Shown here in pieces: positions 1-8,176 of a stretch of 64,000 nt of DNA (its first letter is position 1; each line of letters begins with the position of its first letter). Both the position numbers and the translations under genes were made by a program. The DNA comes from a gamma proteobacterium symbiont of Stewartia floridana (GTDB taxonomy: Bacteria > Pseudomonadota > Gammaproteobacteria > Chromatiales > Chromatiaceae): contig NAUB01000023.1 in the NCBI GenBank assembly GCA_003676145.1, forward strand, positions 62,001 to 126,000, written 5' to 3'. The notes beneath the pieces were generated by a model. It searched no databases, was not told the DNA's origin, and saw nothing but the letters and a program-made list of their open reading frames with translations.

Positions 1-906
1 CAGTCCCGAGGCCTCCACCCCGCCAACGATCATGAACAGGCCGGCGAAGAAGAACAGCACCGACCAGTTGACGGTACCGAAAATCTGCTCCATATCGGGC
101 TTCAGCATCAGCAAAGCCAGACAGAGTCCGATAAACGAGGCATAGGCGGGCAGGATGTGCAGGTTGTGGTGTATAAAGAAGAGCAACACCACCACAGCCA
201 GGGAGAAGAGAGTGCGCTTCAGCCCTTTGGCATCCTTGATGGCATGGGTATCGACCAGGGTTCTGGGGTCCTCGCCAACATCGGTCAGCTGTTCACGAAA
301 CAGAAACAGCATCAACGCCACCGTACCGACCCACACCACCAACACCGGAAATCCCATATGCATCAGAAATGAGTTGAAACTGATATCGGCTGCACTGCCG
401 ATCATCAGGTTGGGGGGATCACCCACCAGGGTCGCTGCACCGCCGATATTCGAAAGCATCGCCTCGGCCATCAGATAGGGCATGGGATTGATCTTCAGCA
501 AGCGACAGATCAATACCGTCAACGGAGCGAACACAATGACCGTAGTGACATTATCCAGGATCATACTGATCAGACTGACCGCCAGACTGAGATAGATCAG
601 CAGCAGCTTCGGGCTTCCCTTGGCCCAACGGGTAATATGCACGGCCGCATAGTCGAACGCCCCGGTGGGACGCAGCAACGCGACCAGCATCATCATCGCC
701 GCCAACAACAGAATGGTATTGCCGTCCACCGCCAGCAGCGCCTGCTCCTGACTGTAGAAACCCATCCACATCCCCACACCGATCATGGTCAGAGCGCCCA
801 GCATGGCGGCGGTGGTACGATGCAGTATCTCCGTGAAAATCAGGATATAGGCAGACAACAGCAGAAGTGCCGAAACCCACATCTCGGTTGTGATCTGCTC
901 CATCAT
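1..906 (-). CDS. Ion permease of the ArsB/NhaD/P-protein superfamily (C-terminus cut by window edge)
   Basis: The first 302 residues of an inner-membrane ion transporter are present; the reading frame is still open at base 1. The protein is almost entirely hydrophobic helices. Two signatures place it in the ion-transporter superfamily with ArsB, NhaD and the P protein: DNVTT at residues 118-122 and GGAATLVGDPPN at residues 155-166. These segments form the re-entrant ion-binding loops in this family. The transported ion cannot be read from sequence; Na+/H+ exchange or anion export are both possible. The start ATG (906-904) shares one base with the TGA stop of the upstream CBS gene, so the two are probably translationally coupled. 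A second ATG directly follows (903). It is the last gene of a ttcA-like / CBS / permease operon. Confidence 0.8.
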   Translation of the reverse strand, partial: MMEQITTEMWVSALLLLSAYILIFTEILHRTTAAMLGALTMIGVGMWMGFYSQEQALLAVDGNTILLLAAMMMLVALLRPTGAFDYAAVHITRWAKGSPKLLLIYLSLAVSLISMILDNVTTVIVFAPLTVLICRLLKINPMPYLMAEAMLSNIGGAATLVGDPPNLMIGSAADISFNSFLMHMGFPVLVVWVGTVALMLFLFREQLTDVGEDPRTLVDTHAIKDAKGLKRTLFSLAVVVLLFFIHHNLHILPAYASFIGLCLALLMLKPDMEQIFGTVNWSVLFFFAGLFMIVGGVEASGL

Positions 907-1364
907 CAGTCGATGCAACACTCTCTGGTTACAATCGCTCCAGCCACACTCATACGCGTCACCACGCCTTGATAATCCTCGCCTTCAGTGACAAACAGAT
1001 ACTCTGTGTTGTGCTGCTCCATAATCGCCAGTGCCTTGATCGCTTGAAAATTGGCTGACAGACGCACCGTATCCGGATAGATGAAATCATCCACACTCCG
1101 GGCCATCAGATCCTCCGCTTTGATATGCGGAAAATCGAGATGATCGATATCATCCCCAAGCAGATGGGCGCCCTGAATGATGTCATCGGGAATACAGCAG
1201 ACACGAAACATATGCCTTACCGAGAAGCGCCCGCTGATCAAACCGCTCTGATCCACATAGGGAATTCCGGGAACCCCTTTACTGACACACTCGCTCATCA
1301 CCTCACCGACACTCATGCCGGGACGGGCGACCTTGGTGGGAATTGAAATATGTTTGATTTTCAT
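906..1364 (-). CDS. Stand-alone CBS-domain-pair protein
   Basis: This 152-residue soluble protein is little more than one pair of CBS motifs (about residues 14-60 and 88-148) with no catalytic or membrane domain. CBS pairs bind adenosyl nucleotides and usually act as sensors that gate a partner protein. Its ATG overlaps the stop of the TtcA-like gene (ATGA) and its stop overlaps the permease start (TGATG), so all three are probably translated together. The likely partner is the permease; that is inference from position. The protein holds several Cys residues near the middle and C-terminus, which is not typical of CBS proteins. Confidence 0.75.
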   Translation of the reverse strand: MKIKHISIPTKVARPGMSVGEVMSECVSKGVPGIPYVDQSGLISGRFSVRHMFRVCCIPDDIIQGAHLLGDDIDHLDFPHIKAEDLMARSVDDFIYPDTVRLSANFQAIKALAIMEQHNTEYLFVTEGEDYQGVVTRMSVAGAIVTRECCID

Positions 1365-2095
1365 GGCGGCGCTTCATCCATCATCGGTTTCATGGCATGC
1401 AGCATATTCGCAAACAGGTGGCTGTTGCTGCGCTCCTCCCGTGCCAGCAGCTGTTTCATATAGGCGCGCTGGGTCGGTTTAGTGAAACAGGCGGGACAGC
1501 TGTCGGGGATGATCGGCAATCCCGCCTTTACGGCGAACTCACCGGTCTGTGTCTCCCGGCAGTAGACCAGCGGGCGTATGATGCGGATATCCCCCGCATC
1601 GTTCACGTAGTGCGCCTTCATGGTCCGCATCTGACCGCCGTGAAACAGGGACATCATCAGACTCTCCGCCAGGTCGTCCAGGTGCTGAGCCAATGCCAGA
1701 ACGTTATATCCCTGCTTACGACAGGTACTGTACATGATGCCCCGTTTCATACGTGCGCAATAGGCACAGAACGAGTCACCCGACATATTCTCCCTGGCCT
1801 CCTGCATGATCGGCTGTTCGGCATAGACCCAGGAGACACCCAATGACTCGTAGTAGGCTTTCAACGGGGCCGGATCGAAACCCTCGATCTCAGGATCCAC
1901 AGTGATTACGCCCAGTTCAAACTCGACCGGTGCGTAGCGTTGCAAATGGGAGAGTACTTGCAGCAGTGTAAGGGAGTCCTTACCGCCGGAAACACCGAGC
2001 AGAATTCGATCCCCATCGCGGATCATCTTGAAATCCGCAACTGCTCTACCGACTTTGCGCATGATTGACTTCGGGGGTTTGATTGAATCGTTCAT
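1361..2095 (-). CDS. ttcA: TtcA-family tRNA 2-thiocytidine synthetase-like ATP pyrophosphatase
   Basis: TtcA uses ATP and an Fe-S cluster to thiolate cytidine 32 of some tRNAs in the cytoplasm. The 244-residue product has the PP-loop SGGKDS at residues 36-41 and the CxxC pair at C110/C113 followed by RMKRGIMY, matching the TtcA core. A further C200-PA-C203 sits near the C-terminus. E. coli TtcA is about 311 residues, so this is a short form lacking part of the ends. The Asp-rich motif after the CxxC reads AQHLDD instead of the usual GHHxDD. It could be a TtcA paralogue with a different substrate. It leads an operon with the CBS protein and the permease, an unusual context for a tRNA enzyme. 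Confidence 0.75.
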   Translation of the reverse strand: MNDSIKPPKSIMRKVGRAVADFKMIRDGDRILLGVSGGKDSLTLLQVLSHLQRYAPVEFELGVITVDPEIEGFDPAPLKAYYESLGVSWVYAEQPIMQEARENMSGDSFCAYCARMKRGIMYSTCRKQGYNVLALAQHLDDLAESLMMSLFHGGQMRTMKAHYVNDAGDIRIIRPLVYCRETQTGEFAVKAGLPIIPDSCPACFTKPTQRAYMKQLLAREERSNSHLFANMLHAMKPMMDEAPP

Positions 2096-2171
2096 AAGGG
2101 CATTTTGACACGAAGCCCGTTACTCACCAATCCCGCAACCAGGCAGGAACTTCACCCACTTTAGGGATGTC

Positions 2172-2345
2172 TTAGCCGCAATCAGGTAACTGCTGAATCT
2201 GCATGGCTTTTTCAAGCTGAAAAGCGGTGCTTGCAACTGACTCAGGAGATTGCTTCTGATGCTGGACTTGATTCAGAATCGATCTGAGGTCATAAAGGTC
2301 TATCCGGCAGTGGATGGAGTTGATACTGGCGGAGATATCAATCAC
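2172..2345 (-). CDS. Possible small protein, 57 aa, unrecognised
   Basis: A short frame between ttcA and qmcA starts at a GTG (2345) and ends with TAA at 2174-2172. The composition looks protein-like (amphipathic, Gln-rich C-terminal half ending AMQIQQLPDCG), vaguely like the short YjfB-type proteins, but I cannot place it. No good Shine-Dalgarno precedes the GTG. It may be chance; codon statistics or orthologues would decide. Confidence 0.25.
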   Translation of the reverse strand: MIDISASINSIHCRIDLYDLRSILNQVQHQKQSPESVASTAFQLEKAMQIQQLPDCG

Positions 2346-2371
2346 AGAGATGTCATCATGGGGGCATACAA

Positions 2372-3298
2372 ATGGATATATTTGTTCTGGTTTTTCTCGT
2401 TCTTGCTGTGGTTCTGGTGGCGCTGGGCGCAAAGCGTGTACCCCAGGGCAATGAGTATACGGTGGAGCGATTCGGCCGCTATACCAAAACCCTGCGGCCC
2501 GGTCTCAATCTGATCGTTCCGGTGATCGATCAGGTCGGCAAGAAGATGAATATGATGGAGCAGGTGCTGGATGTGCCCTCACAGGAGGTGATTACCAAGG
2601 ACAATGCCATGGTTACCGTGGATGGTGTGATCTTCTTCCAGGTACTGGATGCCTCGCAGGCCGCCTATGAAGTGAACAACCTCTACGGGGCGATTCTCAA
2701 CCTGACCATGACCAACATCCGTACCGTGATGGGATCGATGGACCTGGATGAACTGCTCTCGCAACGGGATAAGATCAATACCCAGCTGCTCACCGTTGTG
2801 GACGATGCCACCACGCCCTGGGGTGTCAAAGTCACTCGCATCGAAATCAAGGATATCTCACCCCCGAGAGATCTGGTCGACGCGATGGCCAGACAGATGA
2901 AGGCGGAACGGGACAAGCGCGCCGCCATCCTGGAAGCGGAGGGTATGCGTCAGGCCGAGATTCTCAGAGCGGAAGGTGAAAAACAGGCCGCCATTCTGGA
3001 GGCGGAAGGCGAGAAGGAGGCGGCATTTCGTGAGGCAGAGGCAAGAGAGAGGCTGGCAGAAGCTGAGAGCAAGGCGACAACCATGGTCTCCGAGGCAATC
3101 GCCAAGGGTGATGTGAATGCCATCAACTACTTCGTTGCGCAGAAGTACACCGAGGCACTTCAGAACATCGCTTCCGCTGAGAATCAGAAACTGATCATGA
3201 TGCCTCTGGAAGCTTCCAGCCTGATCGGTTCCGTTGCCGGTATCGGTGAGATCGCGAAACAGACCTGGCAGAAAAACAGTAAGGAGAGCAACCAATGA
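2372..3298 (+). CDS. qmcA: SPFH/stomatin-family membrane protein, QmcA-like
   Basis: This 308-residue protein has one N-terminal membrane helix (residues 1-20), an SPFH/band-7 domain (about 20-185) and a charged coiled coil rich in EAEG(M/E)(R/K)QA repeats (about 185-245). Such stomatin-like proteins form oligomeric cages in the inner membrane, often around proteases or in lipid microdomains. The stop overlaps the start of an NfeD-family gene (ATGA at 3295-3298), the classic SPFH-NfeD pair. Length and order match E. coli QmcA. The start ATG is supported by the hydrophobic helix beginning at residue 2. Confidence 0.9.
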   Translation: MDIFVLVFLVLAVVLVALGAKRVPQGNEYTVERFGRYTKTLRPGLNLIVPVIDQVGKKMNMMEQVLDVPSQEVITKDNAMVTVDGVIFFQVLDASQAAYEVNNLYGAILNLTMTNIRTVMGSMDLDELLSQRDKINTQLLTVVDDATTPWGVKVTRIEIKDISPPRDLVDAMARQMKAERDKRAAILEAEGMRQAEILRAEGEKQAAILEAEGEKEAAFREAEARERLAEAESKATTMVSEAIAKGDVNAINYFVAQKYTEALQNIASAENQKLIMMPLEASSLIGSVAGIGEIAKQTWQKNSKESNQ

Positions 3299-3741
3299 GT
3301 TGGCTGTCTCAACTCGACTATTGGCACTGGTTCATCCTGGCGGTTGTGCTGATGATCCTGGAAGTCTTTTCACCCGGGGCTTTTCTAATCTGGATGGGGC
3401 TTTCCGCCGCGATTACCGGACTGGCATTGCTACTCTATCCGGAGCTTGCCTGGCAGTTCCAGCTGATCTTTTTCGCTGTCTTCAGTGTTGTGGTGATCGT
3501 GCTGGTTCGCCTGTTTCTGCACCATCGCCCGATCGAGACCGACAGCCCCCATCTCAACCGGCGGGGTGAACAGTATATCGACCGGGTATTCACCCTGCAG
3601 GAGCCGATCATCAACGGCGTGGGAAAAATCAGTGTCGACGACAGCACCTGGAAAATCCATGGTGACGATTGCCCGGCAGGAACCAAAGTCAAAGTCGTTG
3701 GTGTTCAGGGTGTGGTGCTGTTGATCGATCAAGCAGAATGA
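3295..3741 (+). CDS. NfeD-family membrane protein (YbbK/short NfeD type)
   Basis: The 148-residue product has an N-terminal membrane part with two to three helices (about residues 8-70) and a C-terminal OB-fold NfeD domain (about 85-146). Short NfeD proteins pair with SPFH proteins such as QmcA and probably act with them in membrane quality control. It overlaps qmcA by four bases, so the two are co-translated. No serine-protease domain is present, which separates it from long NfeD proteins. Confidence 0.88.
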   Translation: MSWLSQLDYWHWFILAVVLMILEVFSPGAFLIWMGLSAAITGLALLLYPELAWQFQLIFFAVFSVVVIVLVRLFLHHRPIETDSPHLNRRGEQYIDRVFTLQEPIINGVGKISVDDSTWKIHGDDCPAGTKVKVVGVQGVVLLIDQAE

Positions 3742-3941
3742 ACAGAGAACTTTAATTCTGTTTCGACACAATTACCCGCAGAGGTACTACACTCAGGTTA
3801 AGTCGAAGTAAACAAAGAACAAAAAAATGATCAGCTTGGTTAGCGGCTCTATGCATCTCCCGTCGTGCGGCAGAAGACCAATGGCTCTCAAGCGTCTGCT
3901 TGAGGTGTTGGGAGAATCAAAACAAGTGGGCATCACCACCA

Positions 3942-5153
3942 ATGAAACTATTTGACACCAACCATATCCTGTTTGTCGATAGCGATCGGAATCAGCTTGA
4001 AGCTCTGAAAAGAACCCTCAGGGATCACAACGACCAGTGGCAAATGCACTTTTGCGATTCGTCTGCCAGTGCATTGGAGCTGTTCCAGCAACAACCGATA
4101 GCGATCGTCATCAGTGAGACCCAGCTCGGCAGCAAGAGTGGCAGCGAACTGCTGAAGCAGATACAACAACAATATCCGAGCACCACCCGTCTGCTGTTTT
4201 CCGGCCAGGCTCTCCGCACACCCGCCCAGGAAATCGTCCACCACGCCCATCAGTTTGTTGCCAAACCCTGTGACACCCAGACGCTGATTGTCATATTGGA
4301 ACGCGTCATTCAGCTGAGGGATCTACTCAACAATCCCGCCATGACGGAGATGGTCAACAGCCTGGGATCACTTCCCAGTCTGCCCGCCAGCTATCAGCAG
4401 ATGATCGAGGCGCTGCAGTCGGACAACACCTCGTTGGCAGAGATCGGTGAGATCGTTGCCAAGGACCTGGGGATGTCGACCAAACTACTGCAAATGGTCA
4501 ACTCCGCCTTTTTCGGACTACCGCAACAGATCTCATCACCGCAACACGCGGTAACCCTGCTCGGTATCGAGACGGTTTCCAATCTGGCCCTGGGGGCAGC
4601 CATCTTCTCACGTCTCGATCAGGCGCTGATCGATGAATTCAAGCTTGAACCCCTGTGGCAACACAGCCAGTCGGTATCGGGTCTGGTCAGGCAGTTGGGC
4701 ATGGCGATGGGGATGAGTCGCCAGGAACTGGAAACCCCGGTTATGGCGGGTATGCTGCACGACCTGGGTAAACTGATTCTCGCCTCCCAGGACCAGGATG
4801 AGTATCGCCGTATCGTCAAACAGGCGGCTCAGGAAACCCAGCCCTTGTTCGAAGCTGAAGCAGAAGCCCTGTGGTGCCATCACGCCGGTATCGGGGCCTA
4901 TCTGATGGGCTTGTGGGGCTTGCCCTTCTCCGCAGTTGAGGCGGTCGCACATCACCATAATCATGAATATCAATCGATCGACCGGAAGGATTGTTTGTTG
5001 GTCTACGCCGCCAATCAGCTGTTGCATTGGTTAGGCGACGAAGAGTACAAGCAACACTACGATCCCCAGTCTCTACAAACACTGCTCGGTGATGAAGAGT
5101 TCAACCGTTGGCAGAATATTGCCCAGGAGTACCTTGATGGACAAACCACCTGA
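3942..5153 (+). CDS. Response regulator with HDOD output domain (REC phosphoacceptor Asp replaced by Glu)
   Basis: The 403-residue protein has an N-terminal receiver domain (about 1-120) and a C-terminal HDOD domain (about 125-340). The receiver keeps the acidic patch (VDSD) and the late Lys (AKP), but the phosphoacceptor position reads VISET with Glu59 where Asp is expected; the next gene has VVSDM at the same place. Glu often mimics phospho-Asp, so the domain may be permanently 'on'. The HDOD domain retains HDLGK. I chose ATG 3942 because the receiver fold begins there; an in-frame TTG at 3900 would add 14 unsupported residues. It overlaps the following regulator by 17 bases and forms one unit with it. 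Confidence 0.85.
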   Translation: MKLFDTNHILFVDSDRNQLEALKRTLRDHNDQWQMHFCDSSASALELFQQQPIAIVISETQLGSKSGSELLKQIQQQYPSTTRLLFSGQALRTPAQEIVHHAHQFVAKPCDTQTLIVILERVIQLRDLLNNPAMTEMVNSLGSLPSLPASYQQMIEALQSDNTSLAEIGEIVAKDLGMSTKLLQMVNSAFFGLPQQISSPQHAVTLLGIETVSNLALGAAIFSRLDQALIDEFKLEPLWQHSQSVSGLVRQLGMAMGMSRQELETPVMAGMLHDLGKLILASQDQDEYRRIVKQAAQETQPLFEAEAEALWCHHAGIGAYLMGLWGLPFSAVEAVAHHHNHEYQSIDRKDCLLVYAANQLLHWLGDEEYKQHYDPQSLQTLLGDEEFNRWQNIAQEYLDGQTT

Positions 5154-6294
5154 AAAAGTTTTAATGGTGGACGACGACCGTAACCTGCTTGACTCTTTTC
5201 GCCGACAATTTCGCAAACGCCTGAACCTTGAAACAGCCACCAGTGGTGCTGACGGAGTTCAGGCCGTACGAGATGGAGGTCCATTTGCTTTGGTGGTCTC
5301 CGACATGCAGATGCCGAATATGAATGGGGTGGAGTTTCTATCCAAGGTACGGGAACTGTCACCCAACACGGTACGCATCATGCTCACCGGCAACGCCAAC
5401 CTGGATGTGGCCATCGACGCGGTGAACGATGGCAATATCTTCCGTTTTCTGAATAAACCGGTAGAGACGGAAGTTCTCTACCAGACTGCCATAGAGGGCA
5501 TCAAGCAGTATCGCCTGATCACCAATGAGAAGGTGTTACTGAACAAGACCCTGAAAGGCGCGGTCGATCTGCTGGCTGATGTTCTCAGCATGGTCAATCC
5601 AGACGCATTCAGCCAATCTTCCCGCATCAAACACCATGTCAGAACTATCGTCAGAAGTCTTTCCCTGGAAGATGGCTGGCACTACGATCTTGCCGGTATG
5701 CTTTGCCAGCTGGGATACGTCAGTCTACCCGACGAGCTGATACACAAAGTGATGGCCGGTGATGAATTAAGCAAGGCGGAAACAGAACTCTATAACTCCC
5801 ACCCGGAGATGGGGAGCCGGTTGCTAAAACATATACCCCGTCTGGAAACTGTCGCTGCCATGATTGAGCATCAACTCGATGATATCGGCAAGATTGAAAT
5901 CCAGGGAAAACTGAACAATGAGCAAAAGGCGATTCTGGGAGGACAGATTTTAAAGGTCGCCATCAATTACGATAAACTTCTCAACACCGGTAGCTCAGAA
6001 GATAAGGCGATCGAATATCTGCGCGACAACCCTGAAAACTTCGACCCGGCACTGGTGGAGATACTCATCCAGGGTTCGATGAACCGCAAAGTCGAGATAC
6101 TGAATCTACCCCTCGACCAACTTGAACCGGGGATGATCGTCGACCAGCCGATCAAAACCAATGCCGGTGCCCTGCTCCTCGCCAAGGGGCAACCACTGAG
6201 TCAAGCCATGGTATTCAAGCTGAAGGTCGCTTATGACCGGGAAGTGCTGCCCGAAACCAGTTTCAGAGTGTTCCGTATAACACCGAGTGATTAG
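5137..6294 (+). CDS. Response regulator with degenerate HD-GYP output domain
   Basis: The 385-residue product has an intact receiver (VDDD near residue 12, phosphoacceptor D56 in VVSDMQMPNMNG, Lys in NKPVE) and an HD-GYP-like domain (about 150-300). The HD-GYP catalytic residues are gone: the HDIGK step reads CQLGY and the GYP loop is absent, while a later SHPEMG is kept. It is therefore unlikely to hydrolyse cyclic di-GMP and may act by binding or by protein contact. A small C-terminal module (about 335-385) follows. ATG 5137 is preceded by AGGAG at good spacing; the earlier in-frame ATG at 5089 lies inside the HDOD gene. No histidine kinase lies next to it. Confidence 0.85.
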   Translation: MDKPPEKVLMVDDDRNLLDSFRRQFRKRLNLETATSGADGVQAVRDGGPFALVVSDMQMPNMNGVEFLSKVRELSPNTVRIMLTGNANLDVAIDAVNDGNIFRFLNKPVETEVLYQTAIEGIKQYRLITNEKVLLNKTLKGAVDLLADVLSMVNPDAFSQSSRIKHHVRTIVRSLSLEDGWHYDLAGMLCQLGYVSLPDELIHKVMAGDELSKAETELYNSHPEMGSRLLKHIPRLETVAAMIEHQLDDIGKIEIQGKLNNEQKAILGGQILKVAINYDKLLNTGSSEDKAIEYLRDNPENFDPALVEILIQGSMNRKVEILNLPLDQLEPGMIVDQPIKTNAGALLLAKGQPLSQAMVFKLKVAYDREVLPETSFRVFRITPSD

Positions 6295-6365
6295 GGCTTG
6301 TTAGCACTAATCCAATACGCCCTGTTGCGCCCAGCAGGGCGTATTGGATTAGTGTTAACAGGCCC
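6294..6365 (+). repeat. Long perfect-type palindrome after the HD-GYP gene; one arm is repeated at 40181-40216
   Basis: Two 31-base-plus arms (6294-6326 and 6333-6365) pair almost perfectly around a short loop, beginning directly at the stop codon of the HD-GYP gene. The right arm (6330-6365) is identical over 36 bases, in reverse complement, to 40181-40216. As RNA it would fold into a very stable stem and may stop transcription, but it lacks a U-tract. The repeat shows that it is a mobile or REP-like element rather than a private terminator. Confidence 0.8.
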
Positions 6366-6371
6366 TAGGGC

Positions 6372-6746
6372 CTAGACTCTGTCAGAGCCAGCCTGAACAT
6401 CTGACCATACCGCATACTCATTGCCGGTTGGGTCGCAAAAATGGAATCGCCTGCCTCCTGGAAATTCAAACACCGGGACTTTGATACGCCCACCGGCATC
6501 GATGATCTTTGCCTGAGTCTTCTCCAGGTCACGACTGTAGAAGACGATTAGGGCACTGCCTCGCTCAGCCGCTGTGGTCAGTTCAGAGTGGTAGAACCCG
6601 CCATCAAGTCCGGCGTTGGAAAATGCGCAGTAATCCTTACCGTAATCGACAAAATCCCAACCGAAAACCTGCTTGAAAAACACCTTGACCACTTCCAGGT
6701 CAGAGGCTGGAAACTCAACATAATCTATGGATTCGTGATATCTCAT
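6372..6746 (-). CDS. VOC-family protein (glyoxalase/bleomycin-resistance fold)
   Basis: The 124-residue protein is a single vicinal-oxygen-chelate module pair. The start YHESIDYVEFPASDLEVV and the end FHFCDPTGNEYAVWS are typical of the family, with His/Glu metal-ligand candidates at the usual places. Members act on small molecules or bind them; the substrate cannot be told. It is a monocistronic minus-strand gene, its stop only seven bases from the palindrome described at 6294-6365. Confidence 0.8.
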   Translation of the reverse strand: MRYHESIDYVEFPASDLEVVKVFFKQVFGWDFVDYGKDYCAFSNAGLDGGFYHSELTTAAERGSALIVFYSRDLEKTQAKIIDAGGRIKVPVFEFPGGRRFHFCDPTGNEYAVWSDVQAGSDRV

Positions 6747-6956
6747 GCCAGCTTACCTGAAAGATGCTCCATGGCTTTTCGGTGATAAAACGACTGAACA
6801 ACCAGTGGATCAGTACCGGCTTTCAATCAGGCACAGAGCCTCATGAACCGTGATCTTCGAGCAACCCACTGCAAACCCTATGGCTGTTTCTGCATTTAAC
6901 TATAGAGCAAACCGGTGGCGTACTGTTTGGATAAACGCTCACATCGGTTCCGGTTA

Positions 6957-7967
6957 TTAATCAACTCCCGCCTCTGGGCTCAATACAAGCTTGCCGATCA
7001 TTCCCCCCTGCTCAATCAGTCGATGAGCCTGCTTCGCCTGCTCAAAGGGAAGAATCCGATTGACTGCAACTTTGAGACAACCGCTATCGATCATCTCGGC
7101 ACAATCGCTCAGAATAGCCACCTGATTGATCCTTGCCTCAGGAAGATGTCGCAACATGGGTGTCAGCATCAAAGTGAATCCTATACGCAGATTCCGGTTG
7201 CGCGCCTCTTTCCACTCGATTCCGCTTCCTGGATCGAGCAGTGTTACCAGGTCGCCATAGTGAGCGGTGGCTGCAATGGAGTCGCTGAACACTGAGCCGC
7301 CAACACAATCCAGTACCATATCGGCGCCACGACCATCCGTCAGCCGCGTAACCTCATCAACAAATCCACCCTGGGTATAATCGATCACCTCGTCGGCACC
7401 CAGTTCCCTGACAAAATCCTGCTTTTGCCGGCTGCTGACCGTAGTCAAAACCCTTATCCCAGCCTGTTTTGCCAGTTGAATCGCCACATGACCCACACCG
7501 CCAGCCCCGGCGTGTACCAACAGGCTCATACCATCGGTCATTCGCCCACGGCCGAATATCGCCTCCCAGGCAGTGATCAGCACCAGGGGACCGGCAGCCG
7601 CATGGACGAAATCCAGCGAAGCGGGTTTTTTGCAACAGACCGACTCATCCATTACAGCAAACTCAGCGTAGTTACCCTGCAGCCCCCCCAAACCGCCATT
7701 GCAGTACCAGACTTCGTCACCGGGCCGGAAATCGGTTACGGCATCACCGCACTCGATGACGACACCAGCACCATCACAGCCAAGCACAGCAGGCAGGCCA
7801 TCGTCAGTAAACACCCCTCTCTGACGCAGCTTGGTATCGATCGGATTGACTCCGGCCGCCATAATTCTGACTTTGATCTCAGTTGGATTTTGGATCACAG
7901 GCTCAGGGATATCTTCAACATTCAACACCTCCGGCTCCCCCAGCTCCCTCAACACCACTGCTCGCAT
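6957..7967 (-). CDS. Medium-chain dehydrogenase/reductase, quinone-oxidoreductase-like
   Basis: The 336-residue enzyme has the GroES-like N-domain (GVNPIDTKLRQRG) and a Rossmann domain with the AGAGGVGHVAIQLAKQAG nucleotide loop near residues 150-170. The structural zinc Cys cluster of alcohol dehydrogenases is missing, which fits the zinc-independent NADPH:quinone/enone reductase branch. It probably reduces reactive enones or quinones in the cytoplasm. A strong AGGAGG stands just upstream of ATG 7967. The 209-base gap to the divergent UDG gene probably holds promoters for both. Confidence 0.85.
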   Translation of the reverse strand: MRAVVLRELGEPEVLNVEDIPEPVIQNPTEIKVRIMAAGVNPIDTKLRQRGVFTDDGLPAVLGCDGAGVVIECGDAVTDFRPGDEVWYCNGGLGGLQGNYAEFAVMDESVCCKKPASLDFVHAAAGPLVLITAWEAIFGRGRMTDGMSLLVHAGAGGVGHVAIQLAKQAGIRVLTTVSSRQKQDFVRELGADEVIDYTQGGFVDEVTRLTDGRGADMVLDCVGGSVFSDSIAATAHYGDLVTLLDPGSGIEWKEARNRNLRIGFTLMLTPMLRHLPEARINQVAILSDCAEMIDSGCLKVAVNRILPFEQAKQAHRLIEQGGMIGKLVLSPEAGVD

Positions 7968-8176
7968 TGACTCCTCCTAATCGGTGATTTGTCCTCGATA
8001 GCAACAAACTAAATACCGATTTCTATTTTTTGTGATTTGTTTGTATCCGATGGGTGCGTTCATAATCAGCCATGCATGACTCTGTAATTATAGTTTTTCT
8101 GGCTGAAATAGCTGTTCACCATGCACAGGGCCTGATTATGATAGAAGTTAAACCTGGGGTTTCATAATTTAATCAC

